Assembly (NCBI GenBank): GCA_002437905.1
Contig: DJRT01000017.1
Span: 1 to 64,000 of the forward strand
Length of the DNA: 64,000 bases
Source: Ruminococcaceae bacterium UBA6353
GTDB taxonomy: Bacteria > Bacillota > Clostridia > Oscillospirales > Acutalibacteraceae
Reading direction: 5' to 3'
This document shows positions 14,992-24,310 of the stretch, piece after piece; position 1 is the stretch's first letter, and every line of letters starts with the position of its first letter. The notes beneath the pieces are model-generated. The model saw only the letters and a program-made list of their open reading frames with translations. It had not been told where the DNA came from and did no database searches. A program made the position numbers and the translations under genes.

Positions 14992-15876
14992 TTACTGATA
15001 TTTTTCCATGTTTGCGGCCACTTCCTCATCCGTGTCCGCCAAATACGCATCACGGATAGAATAGTTGTCCGGCAGTTTATCTGCGCCCTTGGCCTCAAGG
15101 ATTTCCGAAACGGTCACACAGGCATAGCCCTTCTCCTTCAGCGCCGGTAGGACCTCCTGTTTCAGCGCCTCTAAGGTATTCGGTGCTGCATGCAGGCAGT
15201 AAATCGCGCCATCATAAACCGACTCCAGTATCTTTTTGGCGATCTCGCTCGACGGCGTTTTGTTTTCAAAGCCGCCGCCATCCCCGATATCATAGCGGAC
15301 AGAGCCGACCCAAACATACCCAAAACGCTTGGCTGCATTGTAGACCCGCTCACTGCCCAGCATTGTAGGCAGGCGCGCACAATGAACCTTCGCCTTGCGC
15401 TTTGTCGCTAACTGGATGAGGTTCTCGGTCGTCTGCAGCTCCTCCTGAATTTGCTCATCGCGCAAATCGGTAAAGTTTTTGTGCGAATACGAGTGATTGG
15501 CAAACTCCATGCCTGCATTGGTACAATCCAAAAGTGTTTGGGTATAAGCCTCATCCGCCACATAGCCACCGAGAACAAAAAATGTACAGTGCCAGCCATA
15601 TTCTCTGAAAAGTGCCAGATACTCCGGAAAATACTGGTTCGGACCGTCATCAAAGGTGAGCGCCACCAGCTTTTTCCCCTCTGTATCCACAGAGATATAG
15701 GGATCCCCCGCCGGGGCTCCCGCACTTCCCTGTGAGGCAGAAGAATCGGCCGATGAGGACTCCGGGCCGGCTGCCGCCGAGGAAGAGCCGCCCTTCTGGC
15801 AGCCGCCGAGAGAAAATGCCGCCAGGCAAAAGGCCAGCATAGACGGCAGCCAACGCCTTCTCAATGAAAGCTCCAT
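14992..15876 (-). CDS. Polysaccharide deacetylase lipoprotein (NodB domain)
   Basis: A 294-residue lipoprotein. The signal peptide ends in the lipobox AFSLGGCQ, followed by a Ser/Ala/Gly-rich linker (about residues 30-60) and a NodB domain with TFDDGP (metal Asp pair), the HSYSH metal motif, CARLPTM and a C-terminal EAKGADKLPDNYSIRDAYL. It would deacetylate a polysaccharide on the outer face of the membrane. It is closely similar over its full catalytic length to the C-terminus of the neighbouring 12034-14964 protein, so one arose by duplication. The ATG at 15876 has AGGAGGTATTTAT upstream. It sits 28 bases before the next gene and 34 after the esterase gene, all one operon. Confidence 0.92.
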   Translation of the reverse strand: MELSLRRRWLPSMLAFCLAAFSLGGCQKGGSSSAAAGPESSSADSSASQGSAGAPAGDPYISVDTEGKKLVALTFDDGPNQYFPEYLALFREYGWHCTFFVLGGYVADEAYTQTLLDCTNAGMEFANHSYSHKNFTDLRDEQIQEELQTTENLIQLATKRKAKVHCARLPTMLGSERVYNAAKRFGYVWVGSVRYDIGDGGGFENKTPSSEIAKKILESVYDGAIYCLHAAPNTLEALKQEVLPALKEKGYACVTVSEILEAKGADKLPDNYSIRDAYLADTDEEVAANMEKYQ

Positions 15877-15909
15877 ATAAATACCTCCTAAACAGCACAG
15901 GCAAAAGCC

Positions 15910-16836
15910 TTATCCAACATATCCCTGCAGAATAGCCGCCTGCTGAATTTTCTCTCCGAACATCCGCCCAAGCTCGATCATCGGCACAGCGTCATAATGG
16001 CAATAGTCATTGTTGTCCTGGTCGTAGGTCAAAGAATCGGTATCGAAATAGAAGTTCATTGGATTTTCCGCCGCGTACTGCTTTTTCGCCTCATTGATCA
16101 CATCGCGGAATGGCCATCCGGTAAAGGTACTAATGCCGGCGTCAATCACGGAAACGCCTTTCGGCGAGGCATACTGCTTAAAGCGTTTATGCAGCCGCTT
16201 CATCAGATCCACCTCGTAGGTGTAGTATTGCTTGGCTACGGCTTCGTCGATTGAATCGCTTTCGCCCTGCATCCAGCATGTAGCAAACCACTCCGGCTCA
16301 AGGCCTTTTTTCACCAACTCCGAGAAGCCATCATCCATTATCTTGATCATATCCTGGTAGATATCGGAGGACTCCTGCCAGTTCATGGAAATATTACTGC
16401 CGCCCAAAGAAGCCTTTATTATGTAGAATTTTTCTTCCGGGTAGTTTTCCGACAGATAGGCGGCAATCCCCACCTCCGGGCCGAAGCGCGTATCCGTGCT
16501 TCCCTGGCCGAGGGCAACCGGCACAAACTCATAGGAACGGTTCTGCCGATCCACGAAGTAATAGATCTGCACATTTTTGTAGCCCTTTTCGTACTGTGCA
16601 TACTGATCCACCGGGGTCAGCCGTTTAAGCGACTCCATATTTGACATACCGGAGGCATTGGATTGGCCGGCCAGTATAATCACATGGGCTTTTTCCCTGG
16701 GCTTCTCTGCGGTTCCTGATTGTTCTGTCATATTCTCTGAATTCTCCTTTTGCGTATTTTCTCTGCCGCATGCGCTCATGCCCAAAAGTGTCGCACAACA
16801 TAGCAACAACACACAGATTTTTCTGATTGTTTTCAT
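15910..16836 (-). CDS. Sialate O-acetylesterase-like (SASA/SGNH) lipoprotein
   Basis: A 308-residue lipoprotein with lipobox LLGMSACG. The mature part is a SASA/DUF303-type SGNH esterase: IILAGQSNASGMS has the nucleophile Ser, WMQGESDSIDE is the block with the family Gly-Glu-Ser, and the C-terminal DYCHYDAVPMIELGRMFGE has the catalytic Asp/His pair (CHYD in place of the more usual HY/H-x-S pattern). It would remove O-acetyl groups from carbohydrates outside the cell, clearing the way for the neighbouring glycosidases. The ATG at 16836 follows GGAGGGAAGAAATTGT, which begins directly after the stop of the 2464-residue enzyme, so translation is probably coupled. It pairs logically with the two N- or O-deacetylases downstream. 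Confidence 0.87.
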   Translation of the reverse strand: MKTIRKICVLLLCCATLLGMSACGRENTQKENSENMTEQSGTAEKPREKAHVIILAGQSNASGMSNMESLKRLTPVDQYAQYEKGYKNVQIYYFVDRQNRSYEFVPVALGQGSTDTRFGPEVGIAAYLSENYPEEKFYIIKASLGGSNISMNWQESSDIYQDMIKIMDDGFSELVKKGLEPEWFATCWMQGESDSIDEAVAKQYYTYEVDLMKRLHKRFKQYASPKGVSVIDAGISTFTGWPFRDVINEAKKQYAAENPMNFYFDTDSLTYDQDNNDYCHYDAVPMIELGRMFGEKIQQAAILQGYVG

Positions 16837-16852
16837 ACAATTTCTTCCCTCC

Positions 16853-19800
16853 TCAGCTGTCCCAGTCGCTCCAGCTGCCGGTATCGCCGTCGCCGGTCTC
16901 GTTGCCCGTCAGCTTTTCGTCATTGTCTATGGGCAGCTTGTGGATCGCCACATCATCAAAGGAGACCATGCACTTATTGGAGGTAAAGCTGATGAAGCCC
17001 TCTGAGCCGACAACATCGCTGTCGGTATAGCTGAACAGCTGCCGACCGCCGGCATACACGCGGATGGTATCCCCAAGGCACACCAGCTGCAGGTCATACC
17101 AGCTGCCGACCCCGAAATTGCTGATCTGCCCGGACGCCAGGGCGGTATTTCCGCTTTGCAGAGCGATCCGCCCCGAAGCATACAGCAGCAGAGAGTATTT
17201 TGCGGTCGTGTTGGTGTCCGCTATGGTCTGCTTATCAAACAGTACCGCGGCAAAGCTGCCGCCGCTCTCATTGAAACGGTAACGGAAATCCATGCGGAAA
17301 TCGTTGTACACGCTGTCGTAGACCGTGACGCCGGAGGCCCAGCCGGACGAGGCCGTGCAGGAGAGCACGCCGTCCTCGATCACCCAGGTGCCGTGGTCTG
17401 CATGGTATCTGGTCAGGTGCTTCCAGCCGCTCAGATCATTGAAGCTTTCGCGGTAATTTTTCACTATGCTGGGCAGGATATTCTGCAGCCACTGCCGGTA
17501 CAGGGCGGCCGTGGCCACCTCGCGCCCAGTGATATCCTCCAGCCCCAGGTTGGTGAAGTTGGCGGTGGTGTTCACGCCATACACCTGCACCGCACCGCCG
17601 CGGATGCAGGGGTCGGTATAGGTCAGCACAGCGCCGTCCCGGCCCTGCACGAAGACCTGGATCCGGTCGTCCTTGCGCACGATCATGAGAGCCGCAGAGG
17701 TCACGGTATCGCCCAGCGCCTGCTCCTGCACGGCCGTGCCGTCCACGCCCAGGCGGAGGATGCCGCCGGACACCAGGCTGACGCTGACGCCCAATTTAGC
17801 TGCGGATGCCCCGGCCGGTGCAGCGAACAGGATGCCGCCCTCGGCGGCCGGGCCGTCCGATTTGGTCTTGCTGCCGATGCGCACGGTGGAGGTCAGCACG
17901 AAATCCGTCACACCGACGCCCCGGCGCGTAGCTGCGCCGTAGGTGGTGCCGGTGCCGGTCACGGTAACGGTGCCCGCACCGCCGGAGACGGTGCCGGTGA
18001 GCACATCCCAGCCGGCATCCGAAGAACCGACGCTCAAATTGCAGAAGCCGGCCTTTTGGTTGTTGGTATCAAGGACGACAAAGCCTCCGCTATACCCGCT
18101 GTCCCGCTGCCGCATCACGCAGGCCGCATTTTCGCCGGCATACACGGTGACATCCCCATCCCGCAGCTCCAGCACAAGGCGCAGGCCGCTTTCCTCTGCA
18201 GCCGGTGCCTCCACCTGCTGCAGTACCGTGCCGTTTTTCAGCAGTATCAGCTGCTGCGCCGTATATTTCAGCAGGAAGCCGTCCGTTTCGTCCGAGCTGC
18301 ACAGCTGCTTGCCAAAGCCGATGGCCGTGTAGCCCGCTCCGCCCTCCGGCTTCAGGGTCACCTGGATGCGGACATCGTCATAGACCTTATTATTCAGGGC
18401 AAGCCGCGCCGTGCCGGACGCGCTGGTCTGATGGTAGCCCTGCTTGCCGTACTCCCAACTGCCGCTGAGGATCGTGGTGGTCTCTCCCATCTGCGCAGCG
18501 ACCGTGGAGGAATAGTCCATATCCACCACGCCCTCCGCGTGCGGGGTGTTCACGGAGCTGCCGTCGTGCACGCTGTCGCCGAAGCACACATAGTCAAAGA
18601 CCGCCTGCATGCCGCTGGCAAACACACCGGGACACTCCTGGCTGTAATTCGCCGGCACACTGCCGCCGATGGCCTTCCAGATGATGTCGTCGTAGGTGGC
18701 CACTGCCGTATAGGTGCTGCCGACCCGCTGCAGCTGCAGGATCACCGAGGCACGCGGGCTGGTATCCTCGATATACGCATCCACCTGCATGGTCCCATCC
18801 GTGGTGTGCCCGATATACAGGACCGGCTTTCCGTCCAGAACGGTCCTGCCGGCCGCGACGCACTGCCCGCTGCCGCCGCTGCACAGAACGCCCGCGTAGG
18901 CATCCTCCTTTGCGGCGCTGTCCAGCTTGGTCTTGAAGGTCCAGTCATCCTCTTTGCCGACGGTGGTCGCCTGCACCGCCGCGCTCTTGCCGTTGAGCGT
19001 CAGCTTTCCGCCGCTCACGGTGGCATTTTCCTGCGGCAGATCCGTCAAAAGGGCGCTGCCGCCGCCGTTTTCAAAGGTTTCTGCCAGAACAGCATCTGTC
19101 CGGCTTTCCAGCTGCACATGCTTCAGCTGCGTGCCGCCGCTGAGCGGGGCAAAGCCGGCAAGCATATCCCGGCCGGCAGCGATCGTGACCCCGCTGTCCG
19201 GGATCCGCACCCAATCGCTGAGGAGCCTGCCGGAGTAAGAGATCTCCGCCACGGATGCGTAAAAACGGTTGTCCGTATCCCGCTCGATCCGCACGGCACT
19301 GCCCCGTGTATAGGTGGTGCTGCACACGGTTTCCAGCTTTCCGCCGGCCTTTTTACGGGCGGTGATCTCCAGCCGGTCTCCGTCAATGATGATATTGTAC
19401 GCAGCTGCGTCCGCCTGGGCGCTCTGGCGCACGGTCAGAACGGCCTTGCCGTCCCCCTTGACCACGCCGTAGAGAGAACCCGCGCCATACAGGCTGCCGG
19501 CGGCCAGGGTCAGGGCGTCTGTGTTCGCCAGGCTGCCGCTGCCCTGGAGCATATAGGTGCCGTCGGCCTGTGTGTAAACAGACCCGTCCGCCTCGCCCAC
19601 GGCGGTCATCGTATATTCCCGGTAATAGCTGCTGGCCTCACGGCCGCTGACAAAGATGCTGCCGCCCGCCATCACTTCCACATGCAGCAGGCCGTTTTCG
19701 TCCACGGTGTACTGCTGGCCGGTCAGCCAATCGGTGAACACCGCGCCGTCCGCAACGCCCAGCTTCCGGGCGTCCAGAGCGACCGTCACGGCCGCAGCGT

Positions 19801-22800
19801 TCTGCGAGGCCACGGTGATCACCGTGCCGTTCTTATCCCAACGCCCGTAGGCATACAAGTTCTGCTCATCGCTGACCAGCATTTCGCGAATAGCGCCGGT
19901 CTTGACGGCGCTGTATTTGGTGCGCAGCTCACCCAAAGCACGATAGAAATTGTACCGCGCATAATCCCAGTGGCTCTCATCCCAATCCATAGCCGACATA
20001 TAGTGCACCGAACCGACACCCGTATTTTCCTGCGCCCCGAGTCCGATCTCGTCGCCATAGTAGATGCACGGCGAGCCAAGGTAGTTCATCTGCATCAGCA
20101 GCATGGCCTTTTCCATGTAGGGGTCCTGAATATCCAGCCGCTCGTAGTCATGCGTCGTTACGGCATTGTACATCGACAGCGCCACCGAGCGCGGGAACTT
20201 ATTGACGGTCATTTTGAGAACATCACTCATCGTGGATTCGCTGTAGGTGCCCTCGGCATACTTGCGGATGCACTGCGTGAAATAGTTGTTCCAGCGGGAA
20301 TCCCAGGAATTTCCCAGCAGGTCCGCATCGCCGCTGTACTCGCTGACGAGCAGCGTGTCCGGGTTGTCCCCCTTTACATAGGGACGGATCTGTGCCATGA
20401 TCGTGCCGGAGCCCTCGGCCGTGCCATCCGCGGTAATACCGGTAAGATTTCCGCCGAGGTCAAAACGCCAGCCGTCAATACCAAACTGCGCCGGATAATA
20501 CCGCAGGAAGGAATCCGGCTGTGTATAGAACAGCTTTTTGGCTATCTCCGAGCTATTGTTGATGACCGGGCCGTTCCAGCCGGACTCCAGGTATTTCTCT
20601 CCATCCTTTCCGGGCATATACAGACCCGCATAGGCGCTATCCGCCGATTCGGTCTCGCCATCCAGCGGATAGCGGCGGCTGTTGTCCAGATACAGGCTGT
20701 CCCAGGGCGAAAAATGAATTACTGCATCCATCATCACCTTCAGCTTGTTTTCGTGCAGCTGGGTGCACATCCTCAGCAGATCTGCCTCATTGCCGAATGC
20801 CGGCTCGACCTGCATATAGTCCACCTGCCCGTAGCCGATGCTTTGATTGGACCGGAAGATCGGGTTCATATAGACCGCATCGGCATTCAGGCTCTTGATG
20901 TGGGCAATCTTCTCCGTTACGCCGGCCAGATCGCCGCCGTACCGATCCCCCAGCCCCAGCCGGTCCTGATTCCAGGAGGTAACGGATGCCAGGCGGTCAT
21001 TGGAGGTATCGCCATTATAGAAGCTGTCCGGAATAAGGGAATACCACAGCGCGCCCTTGGACCAATCCGGCGTGGAATAGCCGGGATTGACCACCCAGCA
21101 GTTCTCATAGGTGCCGGCGGAGCCTGTCAGCGTCAGCCGTCTGTCCAGATAGACGGTATAGGCATCATTGGCGCACACAAACCGGTAGTAGAACAGGCTG
21201 CTCTGCGCCGGAATGGTGCCGGAGAAATAATCATAGTAGCCGGTGGAATCATGCCCGGCGAATGTCATATCCACAGTGTTCCAGGTGCTGCCCGCATTAT
21301 TTGTGTACTGGATTTTGGCGCTGGTCACCGTATCGCGCTGCGTGCGCAGACGCAGCGTGACCGCCTGCGTCTTTTCCGGCTCCAGCGGCGACATATACTC
21401 ATCCGAGGGGTCGTGGAACACCTCCGTGATCGGCTCCCGGCTGCCCGCCACCAGGCATCCGTCCTCTACGCGGACCGTCCGCACTACACCGGCGGCCTTG
21501 GTGCCGTCCTGCGTGATCCAATAGGGCGACACCCGGATATCGGTGCTGTATGCCGCCGTGGGGATATTCGAGACGGTGAAGGCATAGAAGTGCGTGGACG
21601 CCGGGTGGAACACCTGCGGCGTATAGGAGACCCGGCCCAGGCTGCTGTTCGCCACGATCGTCTGGTACACCTTGGTGCCGGGGCAGTTCACCGTCCGCTT
21701 GCCGGCCACCGTGATGTCAAAGCCGATCTCCTGATACCGCAGAGAATCCACCGTGGTGATAAAGCGCAGACTGGTCCTGGCCGTTGTCAGTGCTGTGCCC
21801 GCCGCCAGCTGTGCCTTAACACTCAGCACCTGCTCCGGCACCAGCTTGGCATAGGCGCTGCCGCTTTCCGTTGTCCCAGCCACCGCCTGCTTACCCTCGG
21901 CATCCTGATACCATCCGGCAAACACATACCCGGCGGCGGACGGCGCCCTATACCGGCCGGTCTCGTCCCAGACCTGAATGTCCGTAAAGCTGCCGCTGGC
22001 GCTGTAATTGCGCCAGCCGATGCAGGGACTGAGCTCCGTGATGCCCTTTTCGGACAGTGAGAGCCCATCGATCACCTTTTGCTCATCCATCCAGAGGCTC
22101 AGCTTATCGCCGTCGGCCACCCGGATGGTCACGCGGTAGTCCCGCCCGGTTTCAAAGGCCACGCTGCTGCCGCCCACGGCCGGAATCTCCTGCTGGAAGG
22201 TCGACATCGGCGCCTTGGCGCAGTTCAGCACATAGCCCAAGGTGCCGTCCTTGCTCCTCCGGATCTGCAGCCGGATCAGCTTTTTCTCTGCATTGACCGT
22301 GCCAGTGGCAAAGGCCAGCTCCGGGCCCTTCTCCTCATCGGCAGCGGAAAAATTGACGGTCATGCCCAGGTACCAGGTGTTCCCCGGCACCGCCTGCGAA
22401 AGGTCCACGGCCTCCTTGTTCCGACCGCTGGTAAATGCGGTGTCCTCCAGGGTAAATAGGCTTACACGGCTTCCAAGGGCGCTTCCGATGGTACGGTAGG
22501 GGGCAATATCGGACACCTTCTGGTACAGCACCCGATCGGCTCTTTCCGTCTCCCCCCACAGCGCAATGGCAGACAGGCTGCCGCTGCACTGGGTGCCGCA
22601 GACACCCGCCTGCGGCTGAACATCGGTCACGCCGTCCACCGCCCGGATATCCTCCCGGATGAAAACCGGCGTATCCCCCAGCCAGAAGCTGACCTCGCCC
22701 CGGTCATACAGACCGGTATAGGTATACGAAGCACCGGCGGGTGCCGTACCCTCCTCCAGCGCCACATCCTGCAGCACCGTTTCCGCTGCCGCTGTACGCA

Positions 22801-24247
22801 GCAGCAGCAGCGCGTGCCCCCGTGCCGGCTGGAAGCGCACCTCGATATAGGCGGTTTTCCCCCGGAGCTCCGCCGTGCCGAGCAGCATACCGATGCCGTA
22901 GTCTTCCTTTCCGCTTTCCGCTGCGGTCACCCGCACGGTTGTAGAATACGCATAGGTGTTTTTATAAGCAATGCCCTCATAGAGCACCGGGTCAAATGCC
23001 TTTGCGGCCGCCACCGGCATCTCTGTCAGAATGGCGCTGTTGGTATCCGTCCCGGCCGTAAAGGCGGGCTTTTCCAGCGCCGTGCTCACATCGCCCCACA
23101 GGCGGATGTCCGTTACCTCGCCGCGGCAATGATCGGCGCACAGGCCGGCCTTCGGCACCGCGCCCTCGCCCAGCGAGAGCCGGTTCACCGCCAGCACATT
23201 ATCCACATAGAAGCTGAGCATCCCGTTTTCGTAAACAGCCGTGTAGGCATAAATCGCCCCGATATCCACCCAGGAGGGGATCTTGGTCGTGTATAGCGTC
23301 TGCTCAGCGGAATTTCCGTTGTTCATAAACACGGCAACCTGATTCTGCGCCCCCGGCTGCAGACCGACACTGACAGTGCCGCCCGGAAGCTGCGCCACCA
23401 TAAAGCGCATACTGCCGTCATCCTGCGTATTTTCGGCATTCACGCGGCCGGAGAAAACATACCGGCTGCCGTAGCGGACGGACTCCAGCGGCCGTTCCGC
23501 ATAGCCGTCCGGTGCCTCAAGCGAAAGCTCGGAAAACAGCGCGGCATTCCGATCCGTCGTCTCGTCAAATACCGGCCTTTCCGTTACCTCATCCCACACC
23601 TGGAGCTTTTTCAGCATTCCGGCAGAGATGTAGCAGCGCCAGCCGATGCCCGGCTGCAGGTTGGTGATGCCCAGCCCGGCCAGGGAACGCCCGTCCAGCA
23701 GCTTGGTATCATCCAGCCAAAGGCTCAGCTTATCCCGGCCGCTGACGGCGATGGTCACCCGATAATCCTTTTCCGCCTCAAAGGAGAGGCCGACCTCTCC
23801 GACCAGCAGGGTGTTTCCGGGGGTATACATCGGTTCAGCCGCCCAGTTCAGAATATACTGCCCCACGCCCGTATCCGTATTCCGGATCTGCAGGCGGATC
23901 ATGCGGTCATCCGCTGCGGTCGCAGTGCCGTCGGCAGCCGTCTGCGTGACTGTACCGGAGGCAAAGGCCAGCTCCGGACCGTTCCACGCCGCCACCTTGG
24001 AAAAATTGACCGTTGCGGAAAGATACCAGGTATCCCCCTGCACCGTCTGCGACAGATCCTCCGGCCCGTAATTGGTGCCGGCGGAAAGAAACGGCGTATC
24101 CTCCAGATTGACCAGATTGACATGGCTCCCGATCGTGGGAGCGGTCTCCGTGGCTGTATCCTGCGCCGCCGTATAGGCATACATATGGCCGACAAGCATC
24201 ACGCCGGCCATAGCCAGGGCAACCAAACGCTGCTGTAGCTTTTTCAT
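16853..24247 (-). CDS. Giant secreted multidomain GH13 enzyme with GDGD-W C-terminal tail
   Basis: 2464 residues. Order: signal peptide; four LamG-like units (about 34-760), InlB-like repeat (YVFAGWYQDAEGK, about 770), VLSVKAQ domain (about 806-930), a CBM34-like N-domain (FHDPSDEYMSPLEPEK, about 942-1045), a GH13 catalytic barrel (about 1064-1540), several LamG-like units and a final 19-residue tail LTGNETGDGDTGSWSDWDS. In the barrel the nucleophile lies in DGWRFDLGG, the acid/base in LLVSEYSG, and the third carboxylate in TTHDYERL; the region I His is replaced (DAVIHFSP). It resembles the neopullulanase/cyclomaltodextrinase group, so an alpha-glucan-like target is likely, but the region I change makes specificity uncertain. 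ATG at 24247 has AGGAGGAACGGGA upstream. There is no LPxTG or TM anchor. The tail is discussed under findings. Confidence 0.9.
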   Translation of the reverse strand: MKKLQQRLVALAMAGVMLVGHMYAYTAAQDTATETAPTIGSHVNLVNLEDTPFLSAGTNYGPEDLSQTVQGDTWYLSATVNFSKVAAWNGPELAFASGTVTQTAADGTATAADDRMIRLQIRNTDTGVGQYILNWAAEPMYTPGNTLLVGEVGLSFEAEKDYRVTIAVSGRDKLSLWLDDTKLLDGRSLAGLGITNLQPGIGWRCYISAGMLKKLQVWDEVTERPVFDETTDRNAALFSELSLEAPDGYAERPLESVRYGSRYVFSGRVNAENTQDDGSMRFMVAQLPGGTVSVGLQPGAQNQVAVFMNNGNSAEQTLYTTKIPSWVDIGAIYAYTAVYENGMLSFYVDNVLAVNRLSLGEGAVPKAGLCADHCRGEVTDIRLWGDVSTALEKPAFTAGTDTNSAILTEMPVAAAKAFDPVLYEGIAYKNTYAYSTTVRVTAAESGKEDYGIGMLLGTAELRGKTAYIEVRFQPARGHALLLLRTAAAETVLQDVALEEGTAPAGASYTYTGLYDRGEVSFWLGDTPVFIREDIRAVDGVTDVQPQAGVCGTQCSGSLSAIALWGETERADRVLYQKVSDIAPYRTIGSALGSRVSLFTLEDTAFTSGRNKEAVDLSQAVPGNTWYLGMTVNFSAADEEKGPELAFATGTVNAEKKLIRLQIRRSKDGTLGYVLNCAKAPMSTFQQEIPAVGGSSVAFETGRDYRVTIRVADGDKLSLWMDEQKVIDGLSLSEKGITELSPCIGWRNYSASGSFTDIQVWDETGRYRAPSAAGYVFAGWYQDAEGKQAVAGTTESGSAYAKLVPEQVLSVKAQLAAGTALTTARTSLRFITTVDSLRYQEIGFDITVAGKRTVNCPGTKVYQTIVANSSLGRVSYTPQVFHPASTHFYAFTVSNIPTAAYSTDIRVSPYWITQDGTKAAGVVRTVRVEDGCLVAGSREPITEVFHDPSDEYMSPLEPEKTQAVTLRLRTQRDTVTSAKIQYTNNAGSTWNTVDMTFAGHDSTGYYDYFSGTIPAQSSLFYYRFVCANDAYTVYLDRRLTLTGSAGTYENCWVVNPGYSTPDWSKGALWYSLIPDSFYNGDTSNDRLASVTSWNQDRLGLGDRYGGDLAGVTEKIAHIKSLNADAVYMNPIFRSNQSIGYGQVDYMQVEPAFGNEADLLRMCTQLHENKLKVMMDAVIHFSPWDSLYLDNSRRYPLDGETESADSAYAGLYMPGKDGEKYLESGWNGPVINNSSEIAKKLFYTQPDSFLRYYPAQFGIDGWRFDLGGNLTGITADGTAEGSGTIMAQIRPYVKGDNPDTLLVSEYSGDADLLGNSWDSRWNNYFTQCIRKYAEGTYSESTMSDVLKMTVNKFPRSVALSMYNAVTTHDYERLDIQDPYMEKAMLLMQMNYLGSPCIYYGDEIGLGAQENTGVGSVHYMSAMDWDESHWDYARYNFYRALGELRTKYSAVKTGAIREMLVSDEQNLYAYGRWDKNGTVITVASQNAAAVTVALDARKLGVADGAVFTDWLTGQQYTVDENGLLHVEVMAGGSIFVSGREASSYYREYTMTAVGEADGSVYTQADGTYMLQGSGSLANTDALTLAAGSLYGAGSLYGVVKGDGKAVLTVRQSAQADAAAYNIIIDGDRLEITARKKAGGKLETVCSTTYTRGSAVRIERDTDNRFYASVAEISYSGRLLSDWVRIPDSGVTIAAGRDMLAGFAPLSGGTQLKHVQLESRTDAVLAETFENGGGSALLTDLPQENATVSGGKLTLNGKSAAVQATTVGKEDDWTFKTKLDSAAKEDAYAGVLCSGGSGQCVAAGRTVLDGKPVLYIGHTTDGTMQVDAYIEDTSPRASVILQLQRVGSTYTAVATYDDIIWKAIGGSVPANYSQECPGVFASGMQAVFDYVCFGDSVHDGSSVNTPHAEGVVDMDYSSTVAAQMGETTTILSGSWEYGKQGYHQTSASGTARLALNNKVYDDVRIQVTLKPEGGAGYTAIGFGKQLCSSDETDGFLLKYTAQQLILLKNGTVLQQVEAPAAEESGLRLVLELRDGDVTVYAGENAACVMRQRDSGYSGGFVVLDTNNQKAGFCNLSVGSSDAGWDVLTGTVSGGAGTVTVTGTGTTYGAATRRGVGVTDFVLTSTVRIGSKTKSDGPAAEGGILFAAPAGASAAKLGVSVSLVSGGILRLGVDGTAVQEQALGDTVTSAALMIVRKDDRIQVFVQGRDGAVLTYTDPCIRGGAVQVYGVNTTANFTNLGLEDITGREVATAALYRQWLQNILPSIVKNYRESFNDLSGWKHLTRYHADHGTWVIEDGVLSCTASSGWASGVTVYDSVYNDFRMDFRYRFNESGGSFAAVLFDKQTIADTNTTAKYSLLLYASGRIALQSGNTALASGQISNFGVGSWYDLQLVCLGDTIRVYAGGRQLFSYTDSDVVGSEGFISFTSNKCMVSFDDVAIHKLPIDNDEKLTGNETGDGDTGSWSDWDS

Positions 24248-24310
24248 TCCCGTTCCTCCTGTAATACCGATTTTGGAAAGAGCTCCGCCATGCCGGTTAT
24301 CCGATAGGGC

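Noticed and set aside
16853..16912. Dockerin or EF-hand calcium loop in the GDGD-W tail
   Set aside because: The tail has D-x-D spacing but lacks the full 12-residue loop, the second repeat and the flanking helix of dockerins. Calcium binding remains possible but is not supported.
17156..22060. 1634-codon plus-strand open frame opposite the giant GH13
   Set aside because: A shadow of the minus-strand gene: no ribosome site, no recognisable domain, and the minus strand holds complete GH13 and LamG motifs. The same applies to the long plus-strand frames at 6279-7619, 24356-26800, 36000-39400 and 59737-62625.
24248..24310. Operator copy before the giant GH13 (TACCGATTTT near 24267)
   Set aside because: Only half of the palindrome fits, and no promoter is evident there.
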